Source of the DNA: Tenacibaculum mesophilum
GTDB lineage: Bacteria; Bacteroidota; Bacteroidia; Flavobacteriales; Flavobacteriaceae
Assembly: GCF_003867075.1 (NCBI RefSeq)
Contig: NZ_CP032544.1
Span: 1,606,001 to 1,670,000, forward strand
Length of the DNA stretch: 64,000 nucleotides
Direction of reading: 5' to 3'
Position 1 is the stretch's first letter. Each line of letters begins with the position of its first letter. Below are positions 17,028 to 26,408 of the stretch, piece by piece. The notes beneath the pieces are model-generated. The model searched no databases and was not told where the DNA came from. It saw nothing but the letters and a program-made list of their open reading frames with translations. A program made the translations under genes and the position numbers.

Positions 17028-19391
17028 TTAAAAAAAAGTGTATTTAATTTTTCCTGTAAAATTTCTACTAGGTTTTTGTAAACTAAAATTGTCATAAAGC
17101 TCAGCATTTAACAAGTTTCTACATTCTAAAGTAAATTGTAGTTTCTTGTTTAATGAGTATGTAAAACTTATATCATGTGATATTTGTTGAGGAATTTCAA
17201 GTTTATTACTCCCTAAACTTGGCCAGTACAAATAAAAATCATGAACAAACAACAAGTTATAGGCTACATTTAATTTGTCTTCTTTATTCCATAGATTAGA
17301 AAAAGTGTAGCTCACATCAGCATTTCCAAATAAATAAGGCTCGTTAGGAACTCGATCTTTGTAAACAACACTAACTTCTGTTTGATTATCTTCATATTTT
17401 GTGTTATTTCTTAAGTTTTGATAAGTTATGTTTGCTCCTAGTGAGACTTGATTATTAAAGTTATATCTTGCCTCTGCTTCTACACCAAGGTTGGTTACAC
17501 TCGCTAAATTATCCATAACTTGCCTACTTTGATTTTTATTAAGTGTAGGTCTAATGAAATCTTTTGCATCTCTATAAAAACCATTTGCATTAAAATTAAA
17601 AGAGTGATTACTGCTTGTATGCTTCCAAAGACTAACTCCTAAATTATAATTATTACTACTTTCTGGTTTTAGACTTAAGTTTCCTTCTAAATTAATTACA
17701 TCTCCATAAAGTTCATTTGCTTCTGGTAAACGATAACTTTTTTCATAAGAAGCTTTTAATTGTATATCATCGTTTACAAAATATGTTGCAGCAAGCCCAT
17801 ACCCTGTATGATTAAACTTATTAACTTGATTTCTATACGCTACATCTCCGTAGTTTCCACTAGGATTATATGCCTCTGCAAACTTATTACGTTGATAGTA
17901 TTTTTTTATAAAAGCTGAAGTATTCCAGTTTGAACTTTTAAAATCATAGCCTAAACCCATCACATTTTTCATCACTTTTTTGGGGTGTTCGTAAATTTCG
18001 TTATCTGGATTTAACTCATTATGCCCTACTCTATCAAACGTATTAAGAGTATTACTAAATGTAATTTTATGCTTATCATTCAACTTATAGTTTAAGCTTG
18101 TTGTTGTAATACCTGCGTTATTTTTGTATTTATATAAAGAATACGAACGTTCTCCTCCAGGGCCATCATATTCTTTAAAATCTCCAAACCAATTGTAACG
18201 CCTATGTAACGTATCAATATTTTTTTCTTCTCCCAAGTTGATATTAGCGGTTAACTTAAAATCTAAGTTTTTAAATATAAAGTCGTTCTTTTTATACTTT
18301 ACACTAGGCATTATAATATTACCTTTTGTATGCCAAGCCCCAAACACGCTTACCATTCTTGCTCCTGTTTGAATTTCTCTATAACTCTGTCCTAGGGTTA
18401 TACCAAATAATAATTGATCTGCGAACTCAGTATTTACAAAACCTACATTAAAAATGGCTACTTCGTTATGGTAAGTATCATTAAAACGTTTTACTCTTTG
18501 GTTGGGAAAATATTCTCCGGTGTTTAAATCAGATACATCAACGTTTACTTTATAATTGTTATCAGAATAGTTTTGAAAAGCATTTAATTGCGCAGTAAAC
18601 CCAGATTTTGCTACATAAACAGCATTTACATGTGATCTATGAGTATTAAACGAACCTAAAGAATACGAAGCCTCTAAATGACTTTTTTTATGCTGTTGTG
18701 TTATAATGTTTACAGCTCCTCCCAATGCATCTGCTCCTAAACCTATAGGTACTACTCCTTTATATATTTCTATGCGTTCTGCTAAACTTATTGGAATGTT
18801 ATTAATTTGTAGAGATGAACCAAAATTATCCATGGGTAATCCATCAATAAAAAATCGAACTTGATTTCCTCTAAAACCGTTAAGTGAAAAATTCATTCGA
18901 GAACCAACTCCTCCACTTTCTCTAATGCGTACTCCTGCTACTCTATCTAACGCATGTCCTAAATCTAAAGAGGTATGATGTAACTGCTTAGCATCAACAA
19001 CACCTACATTATATGCTTTTTCTTTTACTTTTTTTACGATACTTTTTCCTGTTACAAGTACCTCATCTAACTCTACTGATGATTCTTCTAATTGTATTGA
19101 TAATACTAGTTCTTCTCCCTCTTCTATCTTAAAAAATAGTTCCTTAGTTTTAAAGCCTACAAAAGAAACTTTAAGCACATATTTTCCTTTAAGCTTACCT
19201 TTAAAAAGAAAATGACCATTTATATCAGTTGAAACTCCTTTATTCGTGTCTTTTATAATAACTGTTGCTCCAGGAATTGGTTTTTTCCACGCATCTACTA
19301 CTGTTCCGGATAATTTAGATTGTGTATATCCTACGAATAAAAATAGAAGGTTAATCGTTATAAAACTTATTGATTTCTTAAATATATTCAC
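17028..19391 (-). CDS. TonB-dependent receptor, siderophore type
   Basis: 787 residues. Signal peptide 1-22; CarboxypepD_reg-like domain (LSGTVVDAWKKPIPGATVII, about 25-110); plug domain (VLVTGKSIVKKVKEKAYNVG, then RVAGVRIRESGGVGSRMNFS and IEIYKGVVPIGLGADALGGAVN); a 22-strand barrel ending in Phe-Phe (KIKYTFF). It likely imports a ferric siderophore, judging from the neighbouring DUF4374, PepSY and AraC genes. The upstream direct repeats at 19457-19490 are probable AraC sites. Confidence 0.92.
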   Translation of the reverse strand: MNIFKKSISFITINLLFLFVGYTQSKLSGTVVDAWKKPIPGATVIIKDTNKGVSTDINGHFLFKGKLKGKYVLKVSFVGFKTKELFFKIEEGEELVLSIQLEESSVELDEVLVTGKSIVKKVKEKAYNVGVVDAKQLHHTSLDLGHALDRVAGVRIRESGGVGSRMNFSLNGFRGNQVRFFIDGLPMDNFGSSLQINNIPISLAERIEIYKGVVPIGLGADALGGAVNIITQQHKKSHLEASYSLGSFNTHRSHVNAVYVAKSGFTAQLNAFQNYSDNNYKVNVDVSDLNTGEYFPNQRVKRFNDTYHNEVAIFNVGFVNTEFADQLLFGITLGQSYREIQTGARMVSVFGAWHTKGNIIMPSVKYKKNDFIFKNLDFKLTANINLGEEKNIDTLHRRYNWFGDFKEYDGPGGERSYSLYKYKNNAGITTTSLNYKLNDKHKITFSNTLNTFDRVGHNELNPDNEIYEHPKKVMKNVMGLGYDFKSSNWNTSAFIKKYYQRNKFAEAYNPSGNYGDVAYRNQVNKFNHTGYGLAATYFVNDDIQLKASYEKSYRLPEANELYGDVINLEGNLSLKPESSNNYNLGVSLWKHTSSNHSFNFNANGFYRDAKDFIRPTLNKNQSRQVMDNLASVTNLGVEAEARYNFNNQVSLGANITYQNLRNNTKYEDNQTEVSVVYKDRVPNEPYLFGNADVSYTFSNLWNKEDKLNVAYNLLFVHDFYLYWPSLGSNKLEIPQQISHDISFTYSLNKKLQFTLECRNLLNAELYDNFSLQKPSRNFTGKIKYTFF

Positions 19392-19425
19392 TTTGTTTTT
19401 ATTTAGACTTAATTGAAATTAAAAA

Positions 19426-19490
19426 CAAAATTACTCCTATAAAACTGTAAGCTTTATACGCTAAACGGATAATTAGCTACGCTAAACGGA
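19426..19490 (-). promoter_or_regulatory. AraC-type operator and promoter of the TonB receptor
   Basis: Two direct repeats TACGCTAAACGGA at 19457-19469 and 19478-19490 (21-bp period, two helical turns). On the minus strand a TAATTTTG -7 box lies at 19433-19426. The centre of the nearer repeat is 33.5 bp upstream of the -7 centre, where it would overlap the -33 region, as for an activator. Confidence 0.75.
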
Positions 19491-19521
19491 GTAAATAATA
19501 CTGATTATTAAGATGATTCTT

Positions 19522-21093
19522 TTAAAGCTTTTTATTTCTTTTTATTTTGAAGAAAATACTAAATGATGTTATTGAAAGTAGCAACCAAAAAGCATCTACC
19601 ACAAAAATTTGTGAATATCCTTTTTGCCAAGAAATCCATAGCCAATTGCCTGTAATAGCACCATTTGAGATAGGTACTAGAAATCCTAAAATACTTCCTA
19701 ATAAAAGTGATATTTTATTGGTAAAGTAATTGTCTTTTTTTACGATAAAAAGTGAGCTTAGTATAAGCCATCCCCAGAAAAATATCTGATAAATAAATAC
19801 TTTTCTATTGTCTCCATTGCTGTTTGAAAAACATTTAACGGTAATAAAAACAAGAGCAGTTATTGGATATAAGCTTAAACATATAGCCATATAAATATTT
19901 ACTAGCCAACTATTGAATTTACGTTTGTAATTAGGTACGCTTTTTTTATCTCTTGTAACTAACCAAATAAGTACACCAGATATGATTACAAAACAGGTGA
20001 TAAAACCCAAAACCAAGTAAATTAATTTCATTCCATAACCACCAAAATCTCCAAAGTGTAATCTTTTTAAAAGATTTGTAGCTCCTTCTATATATGATAA
20101 GCTATTTTTTGAATCTTTTGTTTGTACTATATATCCATCTGAAGCTTTGAATGTGATTGATCCTGAACTTAAAAAGTTATCCTTATACTTTGGGTATCCT
20201 CCTACTTTTACATGCATATTTGCATCTCCATAATTAAATATTTCGACACTATTTAATTGTAAGCTTGGGTATTCTTTTTTTGTTTTAACTAAAAAATCAT
20301 TAATAGAAATAGTTTTTTCTAATTCTACTGCTTTGTACTCATAATTTATATCTTTTTCGTAATTCAATGCTTCTGTTAAAGCTTTAGAATTATCATTAAA
20401 AATATAGTTTTGCACAGGTGCTAGCATTACCATATAACCAATAATTAGGTATGCGCCTGTAACAGCAAATATAAACTGATATGGTAGTCCTATTACACCC
20501 AGTGCAACATGCGCATCTGTCCAAATAGTTTTCCATTTCGTTTTTGGTCGAAATTGGTAAAAATTAGGTACTATTTTTTTCCAGTGAACGATAATTCCTG
20601 TTATAATTGCAAACAAAAAGAAAAAAGCTATTAAACCAGCAAAAACATACCCAGATCGTCCATAAAAATTTAATTGTGCAAAAAAATGTAGCCTGTAAAA
20701 AAATTCTCCTAAAGAATAGTTTTGGTTATAATTTGCTTTTTTAAAGGTTTTTAAATTTGTATAAAAAAAAGCTCTTTTAGGCTCTTTTTTTGGTGCCAAT
20801 GTATCTTTAGACTGCCCCATTCTGGTGATTACATTTTGTCCTTCTATATTTCTATAAAAAGAAATGTCTCTACCTTTTAGGTAATACTCTTCTCCTAAAT
20901 TATTTAATAAAGCATCAAAATCTCCTTCTAAAAAAAAGTTTTTTTCAACGGGCTCATTTCTTTCCCAAGCTATTATTTCATCTCTTAAAAAAGAAATAGA
21001 TCCTGTAAAAAAAATTACATATAATGCTGCACTTATAACAATACCACTAATGGTATGTGTATGAAACATTATATTATATACTCTCTTAGCCAT
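19522..21093 (-). CDS. PepSY-associated membrane protein (iron-siderophore reductase-like)
   Basis: 523 residues. PepSY_TM layout: helix at 13-33 (HTHTISGIVISAALYVIFF), a periplasmic PepSY-like region, helices near 150-170, 195-220 (DAHVALGVIGLPYQFIFAVTG), a second PepSY domain at 255-340, then helices near 350-375 and four more at the C-terminus. Conserved His residues (HTH, HVALG, RLHFGDFGGYG) resemble haem ligands of PiuB/FoxB-type proteins that reduce ferric siderophores. It is the last gene of a three-gene operon. Confidence 0.85.
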   Translation of the reverse strand: MAKRVYNIMFHTHTISGIVISAALYVIFFTGSISFLRDEIIAWERNEPVEKNFFLEGDFDALLNNLGEEYYLKGRDISFYRNIEGQNVITRMGQSKDTLAPKKEPKRAFFYTNLKTFKKANYNQNYSLGEFFYRLHFFAQLNFYGRSGYVFAGLIAFFFLFAIITGIIVHWKKIVPNFYQFRPKTKWKTIWTDAHVALGVIGLPYQFIFAVTGAYLIIGYMVMLAPVQNYIFNDNSKALTEALNYEKDINYEYKAVELEKTISINDFLVKTKKEYPSLQLNSVEIFNYGDANMHVKVGGYPKYKDNFLSSGSITFKASDGYIVQTKDSKNSLSYIEGATNLLKRLHFGDFGGYGMKLIYLVLGFITCFVIISGVLIWLVTRDKKSVPNYKRKFNSWLVNIYMAICLSLYPITALVFITVKCFSNSNGDNRKVFIYQIFFWGWLILSSLFIVKKDNYFTNKISLLLGSILGFLVPISNGAITGNWLWISWQKGYSQIFVVDAFWLLLSITSFSIFFKIKRNKKL

Positions 21094-21113
21094 AATGGTA
21101 TTTTAATATTTTA

Positions 21114-21407
21114 TTATAATTGATTTGGATTATTTAAGTAAATGACTATAATAAATAGAAGACTAACAAGGGTATAAAGTGCCCATATTTTCCATGCACT
21201 TTTGGCTAAAAAGGCTAAAATCATTAAAACCGCCCACATAATAAATCCAAAAAAACGTAGTGTCATTATTACATTTGGTATGTTTAAAAAAGTCATTAAC
21301 ATGATGTGAAAGGTTTCTGTTACAACATATCCTCCTACAAAACCAGCACTTATTTTTGCAATACGCTGGATGGGTGAACTTGTCAAATATTTTTTATTTG
21401 CTGGCAT
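21114..21407 (-). CDS. Small membrane protein, DUF3649-like
   Basis: 97 residues with three helices (about 20-42, 47-66 and 70-90). RIAKISAGFVGGYVVTETFH and WAVLMILAFLAKSAWKIW fit the pattern of DUF3649 proteins, which accompany PepSY reductases in iron loci. Assignment is by pattern only. It lies between the DUF3325-like and PepSY genes, with gaps of 2 and 20 bp. Confidence 0.6.
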   Translation of the reverse strand: MPANKKYLTSSPIQRIAKISAGFVGGYVVTETFHIMLMTFLNIPNVIMTLRFFGFIMWAVLMILAFLAKSAWKIWALYTLVSLLFIIVIYLNNPNQL

Positions 21408-21409
21408 AA

Positions 21410-21784
21410 TTATTTAAGATAAACTTCAAGTAATAGTGATAAAATCATCATAACAACTAATATTGAGAATTTTAAAAAGCGTAAAGGTTCAATTAAAACA
21501 ACTAAACTTGACACTAACATTAATAGAGTTAAATATGAAAATATTCCTGCGCCAAAACCTAAATATAAAATCGCGCTAGTTAAACCAATAATTAACAAGA
21601 CTACACCTATATACTTTCCTTTTATTTTATTCTCATTAATCCATTTTTGAAGAGGTAAATAAAATGTTAAATCTGCTCTATTTGAAGTACTGTATAAAAA
21701 ATAAAAACCTGTGAGAGCTAAACAGCCTATAATTGTTAACATGCTATTTTTTTTATAAGTTATAACTAAAATCGATTTTGTCAT
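21410..21784 (-). CDS. Small membrane protein, DUF3325-like
   Basis: 124 residues, four predicted helices (15-30, 58-75, 78-98 and 102-122). It is the first gene of the operon with the DUF3649-like and PepSY proteins. Position and topology suggest the DUF3325 group of PepSY-linked membrane proteins; the sequence alone does not prove it. It is divergent from the AraC gene across a shared operator. Confidence 0.55.
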   Translation of the reverse strand: MTKSILVITYKKNSMLTIIGCLALTGFYFLYSTSNRADLTFYLPLQKWINENKIKGKYIGVVLLIIGLTSAILYLGFGAGIFSYLTLLMLVSSLVVLIEPLRFLKFSILVVMMILSLLLEVYLK

Positions 21785-21848
21785 TTTTTATGTTAAAACT
21801 AATTTTACTTATTAAGACTAAATAAAAATAAATTATTTTTGTCTTCTG

Positions 21849-21914
21849 CAAAACTAATTTTTATTCGAAAATCGGGGGATACGTTAAACGGATAAAAAAC
21901 ATACGTTAAACGGA
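21849..21914 (-). promoter_or_regulatory. AraC-type operator in the divergent araC/membrane-protein region
   Basis: Direct repeats TACGTTAAACGGA at 21880-21892 and 21902-21914 (22-bp period) match those before the TonB receptor at 12 of 13 positions. On the minus strand a TAGTTTTG -7 box lies at 21856-21849, again 33.5 bp from the centre of the nearer repeat. The distal repeat ends 10 bp before the AraC start codon at 21925, so binding could also repress araC. Confidence 0.78.
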
Positions 21915-21924
21915 ATAAGAAAGT

Positions 21925-22923
21925 ATGAAGGTTACCATATATAATAATGAAGAAGCTATTTTTGATAAGCTATCTAATATTAAAAATATAAATGATAATT
22001 TTTACAAAACCTTAGTAACTAACTTTAATGAAGATAATTTTAAAGGTTGGTATAAGGAGCATGTATTTGAAAACTTCAAAATAGGTTTTGGCTCCATAAA
22101 AACTATAAAAGGCTATAAAATATCTTTTAATATTAAAGGAGAAAGTATAGAAATGTTATTTAACTTAAAAGGGAAGTTTACTATACATATACCTGAAATA
22201 GAAAGTAAGTATTTTTTTAACTCTAACTCACATAATATTAACTTTTATAGCAATACAAAAGGCTTTTTAGAGTGTGAATCTTCAGAATCTTTTATTGTAC
22301 GCCTTAACTTATCTCCTTTATTCTTCATTCAGTATTTACCCGATGATATTAGGTTTGATGATTTTAAAAAAATCATTAGTGATAAAAAATTTGGTAAACT
22401 TAATTCAGAAAACTGCTTAATAAATTCAAGAATGCATTTTTTGATAAAAGAAGTTATTGCCTCTGAATGGGATAATCATTTTCGAAAAATACATATTACC
22501 TCTAAAATATTAGATCTTCTTTTATTACAACTTTATCAGTTTACACCTAGTACTCCTAAAAAAAACACAACAAAGCTAACTACTACTGAAGCTAATAAAA
22601 TTGAAAGGGTTTATGAATATATACTTAATAATTATACATCTCCGCTAACCTTATCTTTGTTATGTAAAGAAATTGGCACCAATGAATATGCCTTAAAAAA
22701 AGGATTTAAAACCACATTTGGTATTACCGTATTTAAATTTATTGCTAATTTAAGAATGAATAAGGCTAAAGAACTATTATTAAAAGGCCATACCGTAAAT
22801 GAGGTTTCTGAAAAGGTAAGTTATAAAAACCCACAACACTTTTCTACTGCCTTTAAAAAGAAGTTTGGTACTTCTCCTAGTAAATTTTTAAGTGAACTAA
22901 GTTTTTATGATATAAAAAATTAA
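21925..22923 (+). CDS. AraC-family regulator of iron uptake
   Basis: 332 residues. The N-terminal sensor domain has no clear cupin motif. The C-terminal AraC DNA-binding domain is clear (LTLSLLCKEIGTNEYALKKGFKTTFGITVFKFI and VNEVSEKVSYKNPQHFSTAFKKKFGTSPSKF). Size and domain layout match PchR-like regulators that sense a ferric siderophore. Its own upstream repeats and those before the TonB receptor define a likely two-operon regulon. Confidence 0.87.
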   Translation: MKVTIYNNEEAIFDKLSNIKNINDNFYKTLVTNFNEDNFKGWYKEHVFENFKIGFGSIKTIKGYKISFNIKGESIEMLFNLKGKFTIHIPEIESKYFFNSNSHNINFYSNTKGFLECESSESFIVRLNLSPLFFIQYLPDDIRFDDFKKIISDKKFGKLNSENCLINSRMHFLIKEVIASEWDNHFRKIHITSKILDLLLLQLYQFTPSTPKKNTTKLTTTEANKIERVYEYILNNYTSPLTLSLLCKEIGTNEYALKKGFKTTFGITVFKFIANLRMNKAKELLLKGHTVNEVSEKVSYKNPQHFSTAFKKKFGTSPSKFLSELSFYDIKN

Positions 22924-23028
22924 TAAATGTCAGTTTTTAATAAAAAAACCCGAAACTTTTTTTGTTTATTTTTTTACTAATTTACTTCTAATTAATAACT
23001 ACTTGTAAGTGTATTAGCATAGCAGAAA

Positions 23029-23062
23029 TTTTCTAGGGTTTTAAAATTTATACCCTAGAAAA
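23029..23062 (-). terminator. Stem-loop at the end of the lanthipeptide operon
   Basis: TTTTCTAGGG (23029-23038)/CCCTAGAAAA (23053-23062), a perfect 10-bp stem spanning the stop codon of the last gene. There is no long T-run on the minus strand, so it may act as an mRNA 3' end stabiliser. Confidence 0.55.
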
Positions 23063-24204
23063 GTTAAAAAGTCGAAGTTTAAATCTTTATTAAAATTAAG
23101 GAGTGCTGTTCCTACACCAATTATTCCATGCGACATGGAAAGTTGAGCATTAATATCAAACTTATTAAAAGTTGTGTCAAATCCAGCCCATTCATTATCA
23201 TGTCTTTTATGTTCTTTTGTTTTTGTATACCAATAGTTTATAGAATCATTAAGAAAATCTTCTTCTAATTCTTTTCTAAACTTTTTTAGTAAAGAAGCAA
23301 TTCCTAATGAACCATAAAATAAATTAGCATCTGTTAAGTATTTATTTTCATCATCTTTAAAATTAGCTGCGTTTTTTAATGTTTGATTAATTACCTCTTT
23401 GTAAACTTCTAAATTACACGCCTTAACTGCTTTATGAATTCCATAGGCAATTCCGAGATCTCCGTAATTTAAATTGAAAGAAAAAGATACGGCATCTTTA
23501 ACGTTATTTGTACAAAAAGGAAAAAGAAATGTTTTGTCCTTTAACTTAGACTCAACAACATATTTTATAGCTTCATTTATTAGTTTCTTTGTCCTTTTTT
23601 TCTCAAATCCTAATCCATATAATTCAACTAAAAAATCTACAATTCCAATGACTCCATGTTTTACTCCTAACTCTACTAAATATCGCCCTTCTCTTTCAAT
23701 GGTAGAAACCCAATAAATTCCAGTCGTTTTTTTATCTTTTTTTGCTAGTTTTTCTATTTTAGAAAGAATTAATGAAAATAATTCATCGTAATTTTTTCCG
23801 GAATGCTTGGCTCTATTTATAAAATAATTACCATACTTCAATATTCCTGTAACTGGGTTTAGATTGTCTTCTTTTAATTTATCTATTAAAAGTTCTTGAA
23901 GAATTGAGTCATAGTTATCGAAGTAAAATGCTACTTCTTCTTTTTTTATAACACCTTCTTTGATGTAAAAATCAAGCAGAATTCCTATTTCTATAATATC
24001 TGCTATAATATCATTTCCTTTATAGTCTTCATTTAAACCACTGATTGATTTCTCTAAAAAAGAGAGACACTTATCCTTATTATCCTTATAATGATAAAAA
24101 AGAGAAACTCCTGCTAATCCGTTAACAACTCCCATAGAAGTTAAAATTCCATAATTATTGTTAATTGATTTTTCTATTTCTAAAATTATATTATTTGTAT
24201 CCAT
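23041..24204 (-). CDS. LanC-like protein 1 (zinc ligands not conserved)
   Basis: 387 residues with the repeated Gly-rich motifs of the LanC alpha/alpha barrel: VNGLAGVSLF (about 27), LGVKHGVIGIVDF (180), LNYGDLGIAYG (245), LFYGSLGIASLL (298) and SMSHGIIGVGTALL (360). In canonical cyclases the third is WCYGD and the fourth CHG, supplying two Cys and one His to zinc. Here they read LNYGD and FYG, so all three ligands look absent. The His of HGVIG is kept. It is the last gene of the cluster, 2 bp after the exporter. The fold is supported; cyclase activity is doubtful. Confidence 0.8.
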   Translation of the reverse strand: MDTNNIILEIEKSINNNYGILTSMGVVNGLAGVSLFYHYKDNKDKCLSFLEKSISGLNEDYKGNDIIADIIEIGILLDFYIKEGVIKKEEVAFYFDNYDSILQELLIDKLKEDNLNPVTGILKYGNYFINRAKHSGKNYDELFSLILSKIEKLAKKDKKTTGIYWVSTIEREGRYLVELGVKHGVIGIVDFLVELYGLGFEKKRTKKLINEAIKYVVESKLKDKTFLFPFCTNNVKDAVSFSFNLNYGDLGIAYGIHKAVKACNLEVYKEVINQTLKNAANFKDDENKYLTDANLFYGSLGIASLLKKFRKELEEDFLNDSINYWYTKTKEHKRHDNEWAGFDTTFNKFDINAQLSMSHGIIGVGTALLNFNKDLNFDFLTFLGYKF

Positions 24205-24206
24205 TT

Positions 24207-26408
24207 CTAACTTCCTAATTCTAATTGATTTTTTACTAAACTAAAATAGTCTCCTTTCTTACCTACTAATTCATCATGGCTTCCTACTTCACTTACTTTT
24301 CCTTTCTTTAACACTACTATTTGATCTGCGTGTTTTACTGTACTAAGCCTATGAGCTATTATTACAACTGTTCTTCCTTTAAAGAAGTTGAATAAATTAT
24401 CATGAATCTTCTTTTCATTTTCTGCATCTAACGCTGAAGTTGCTTCGTCAAAAAACATGTAATGTGGGTTTTTATAAACCGCTCTTGCTATTAATATTCG
24501 TTGCTTTTGTCCTCCAGAAAGTCCACTACCTGAGGCTCCAATTTTTGTATCATATCCTTGAGCTAACGAATCAATATACTCATCAATATTCGCTATTTTT
24601 GCTGCCTCTCTTAACCTTTCATAATCAATTTCTTCATCTGATGTCGCTATATTTCTTTTTATTGTATCAGAAAAAATAAATCCATCTTGCATTACTACTC
24701 CACAATGTTTTCTTAGACTTCTAGGTGAAATATTTAAAATATTTTGGTCATTATAACTAATATGACCTCCTATAGAGTTATAAAACCTTAACAATAACTT
24801 CATTAATGTAGTCTTTCCACTTCCGCTTGCCCCAACGATGGCTGTAACTTTTCCGTCCGGAATGTATAAATCAATATTATTAAGAACAAAAGGAGACCTG
24901 GGACCTTCATACTGAAAAGAAACATTACTCAACTTCACACCTGTATTAGTACCATTATTTGATAACTTTAACTCAGAGTATGATTCTTTTTCTTCTGGAT
25001 CTTCATTTTGTACTTCATTTAACCTTGATAAACTTAATTTTGCGTCTTGTAATGATCTTATAAAATTAATCAATTGATCTACAGGAGAATTCATCATACC
25101 TATTATGTATGAAATACTTAATAAAACACCTAAAGTCATGTCTCCGTTTACTACTAAAATTGCTGTATAAAAAGATACTAGTATATTTTTTACGTGGTTT
25201 ATAAACGTGAAGCCTGATGATTGAATTTGATCTAATCTTAATATTTTTAAATTTATATTAAACAATCTATCTTGAACTGTTTTCCATTGGTTACACTTAT
25301 ACTCCTCAAAAGAGTTCAATTTCATTTCTGTTACTCCATTTAGTATCTCGTATATCGTTTCTTGATTGTTACTGTTTTCAATAAATCTGTTATAATCTAA
25401 TATTTTTCTTTTCTTTAAGAAATAATGAGACCACAACACAGACAGAAGTGTTAATGATGTATAAATTAATAGTATTGTTATATTATAGTAAGCCAATACT
25501 CCAAAGAATACTGAAAAAGTAATCATTGAGAAAAATGTAGTTATTGATTGTGATGTTAAAAAGTATTCTATCCTATCATTATCTTGTATTCTTTGTTGAA
25601 AATCTCCGATAAGCTTTGAGTCAAAAAACTTTAAAGGTAAGTCTAGTGTTTTTAACAAAAATTCTGAAATTATTTTAATACTTATTTTGGTTCCTACGAC
25701 TAATAATGACCAGTTTCTAAAGATTTCTATAACAATTACTCCTAGGTACAAACTTAGCTGAGAGAATAAAATATATTCAATATAGTTTACATCTTTTTTA
25801 TCAATTCCTTTATCTATTAAGTACTGTGTTAAAAAAGGAAAAACCATATTTATTAAACTTCCTAGAAGCATTAAAACAAATACAAATACCAACTTTTTTT
25901 TATGGCTTTTAAAAAAGTCTATAAAGTATTTTAATGATATTTTTTCTGGTTTTTTAAATTCTGTATTTACGAACTTATTTTGTGGTTTTAAGAACAATGC
26001 AACTCCTTTTCCATTTTCCCCTAACCATGATTTGGAAAATTTCTCATCATTTAAATTTACAAAACCATGTGCTGGATCTGCTATTTGCCATTTCTTTTTC
26101 CTTGCTAATAAATGTGGTCTTTTATGTTCTTTTAGAACTACAAAGTGATTATTATTCCAATGTAAAATACATGGATAATTTAAATTATCTATATCTTTTA
26201 ACTCTTGTAGTCCTAGAGTAGCTGAAAAAGTCTCAAAACCTAACTTTTTTGAAGCTTCATCTATTCCTAATAAAGAAACTCCTTCCTTTGTTATATAACA
26301 CTTTTCTCTTAGGTAATTTAGTGATATTTCTTTTCCGTAATGACTTGCAACCATTCCTAAACAAGATGGGCCGCAATCCATTTTATCATATTGTCTAATA
26401 AGCTTCAT
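24207..26408 (-). CDS. Peptidase-containing ABC exporter (LanT-type, C39)
   Basis: 733 residues from the ATG at 26408 (MKLIRQYDKMDCGPS). An upstream frame start would extend further into lanB; the chosen start overlaps it by 14 bp. N-terminal C39 peptidase with catalytic Cys in MDCGPSCLGM, His in NNHFVVLK and Asp in IADPAHGF (residues 1-145). Six-helix membrane domain (about 160-440). ATPase with Walker A GASGSGKTTLMK, signature LSGGQKQR and Walker B YMFFDEATSALD. It should cut the precursors after their Gly-Gly and move the core to the periplasm. Confidence 0.95.
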   Translation of the reverse strand: MKLIRQYDKMDCGPSCLGMVASHYGKEISLNYLREKCYITKEGVSLLGIDEASKKLGFETFSATLGLQELKDIDNLNYPCILHWNNNHFVVLKEHKRPHLLARKKKWQIADPAHGFVNLNDEKFSKSWLGENGKGVALFLKPQNKFVNTEFKKPEKISLKYFIDFFKSHKKKLVFVFVLMLLGSLINMVFPFLTQYLIDKGIDKKDVNYIEYILFSQLSLYLGVIVIEIFRNWSLLVVGTKISIKIISEFLLKTLDLPLKFFDSKLIGDFQQRIQDNDRIEYFLTSQSITTFFSMITFSVFFGVLAYYNITILLIYTSLTLLSVLWSHYFLKKRKILDYNRFIENSNNQETIYEILNGVTEMKLNSFEEYKCNQWKTVQDRLFNINLKILRLDQIQSSGFTFINHVKNILVSFYTAILVVNGDMTLGVLLSISYIIGMMNSPVDQLINFIRSLQDAKLSLSRLNEVQNEDPEEKESYSELKLSNNGTNTGVKLSNVSFQYEGPRSPFVLNNIDLYIPDGKVTAIVGASGSGKTTLMKLLLRFYNSIGGHISYNDQNILNISPRSLRKHCGVVMQDGFIFSDTIKRNIATSDEEIDYERLREAAKIANIDEYIDSLAQGYDTKIGASGSGLSGGQKQRILIARAVYKNPHYMFFDEATSALDAENEKKIHDNLFNFFKGRTVVIIAHRLSTVKHADQIVVLKKGKVSEVGSHDELVGKKGDYFSLVKNQLELGS

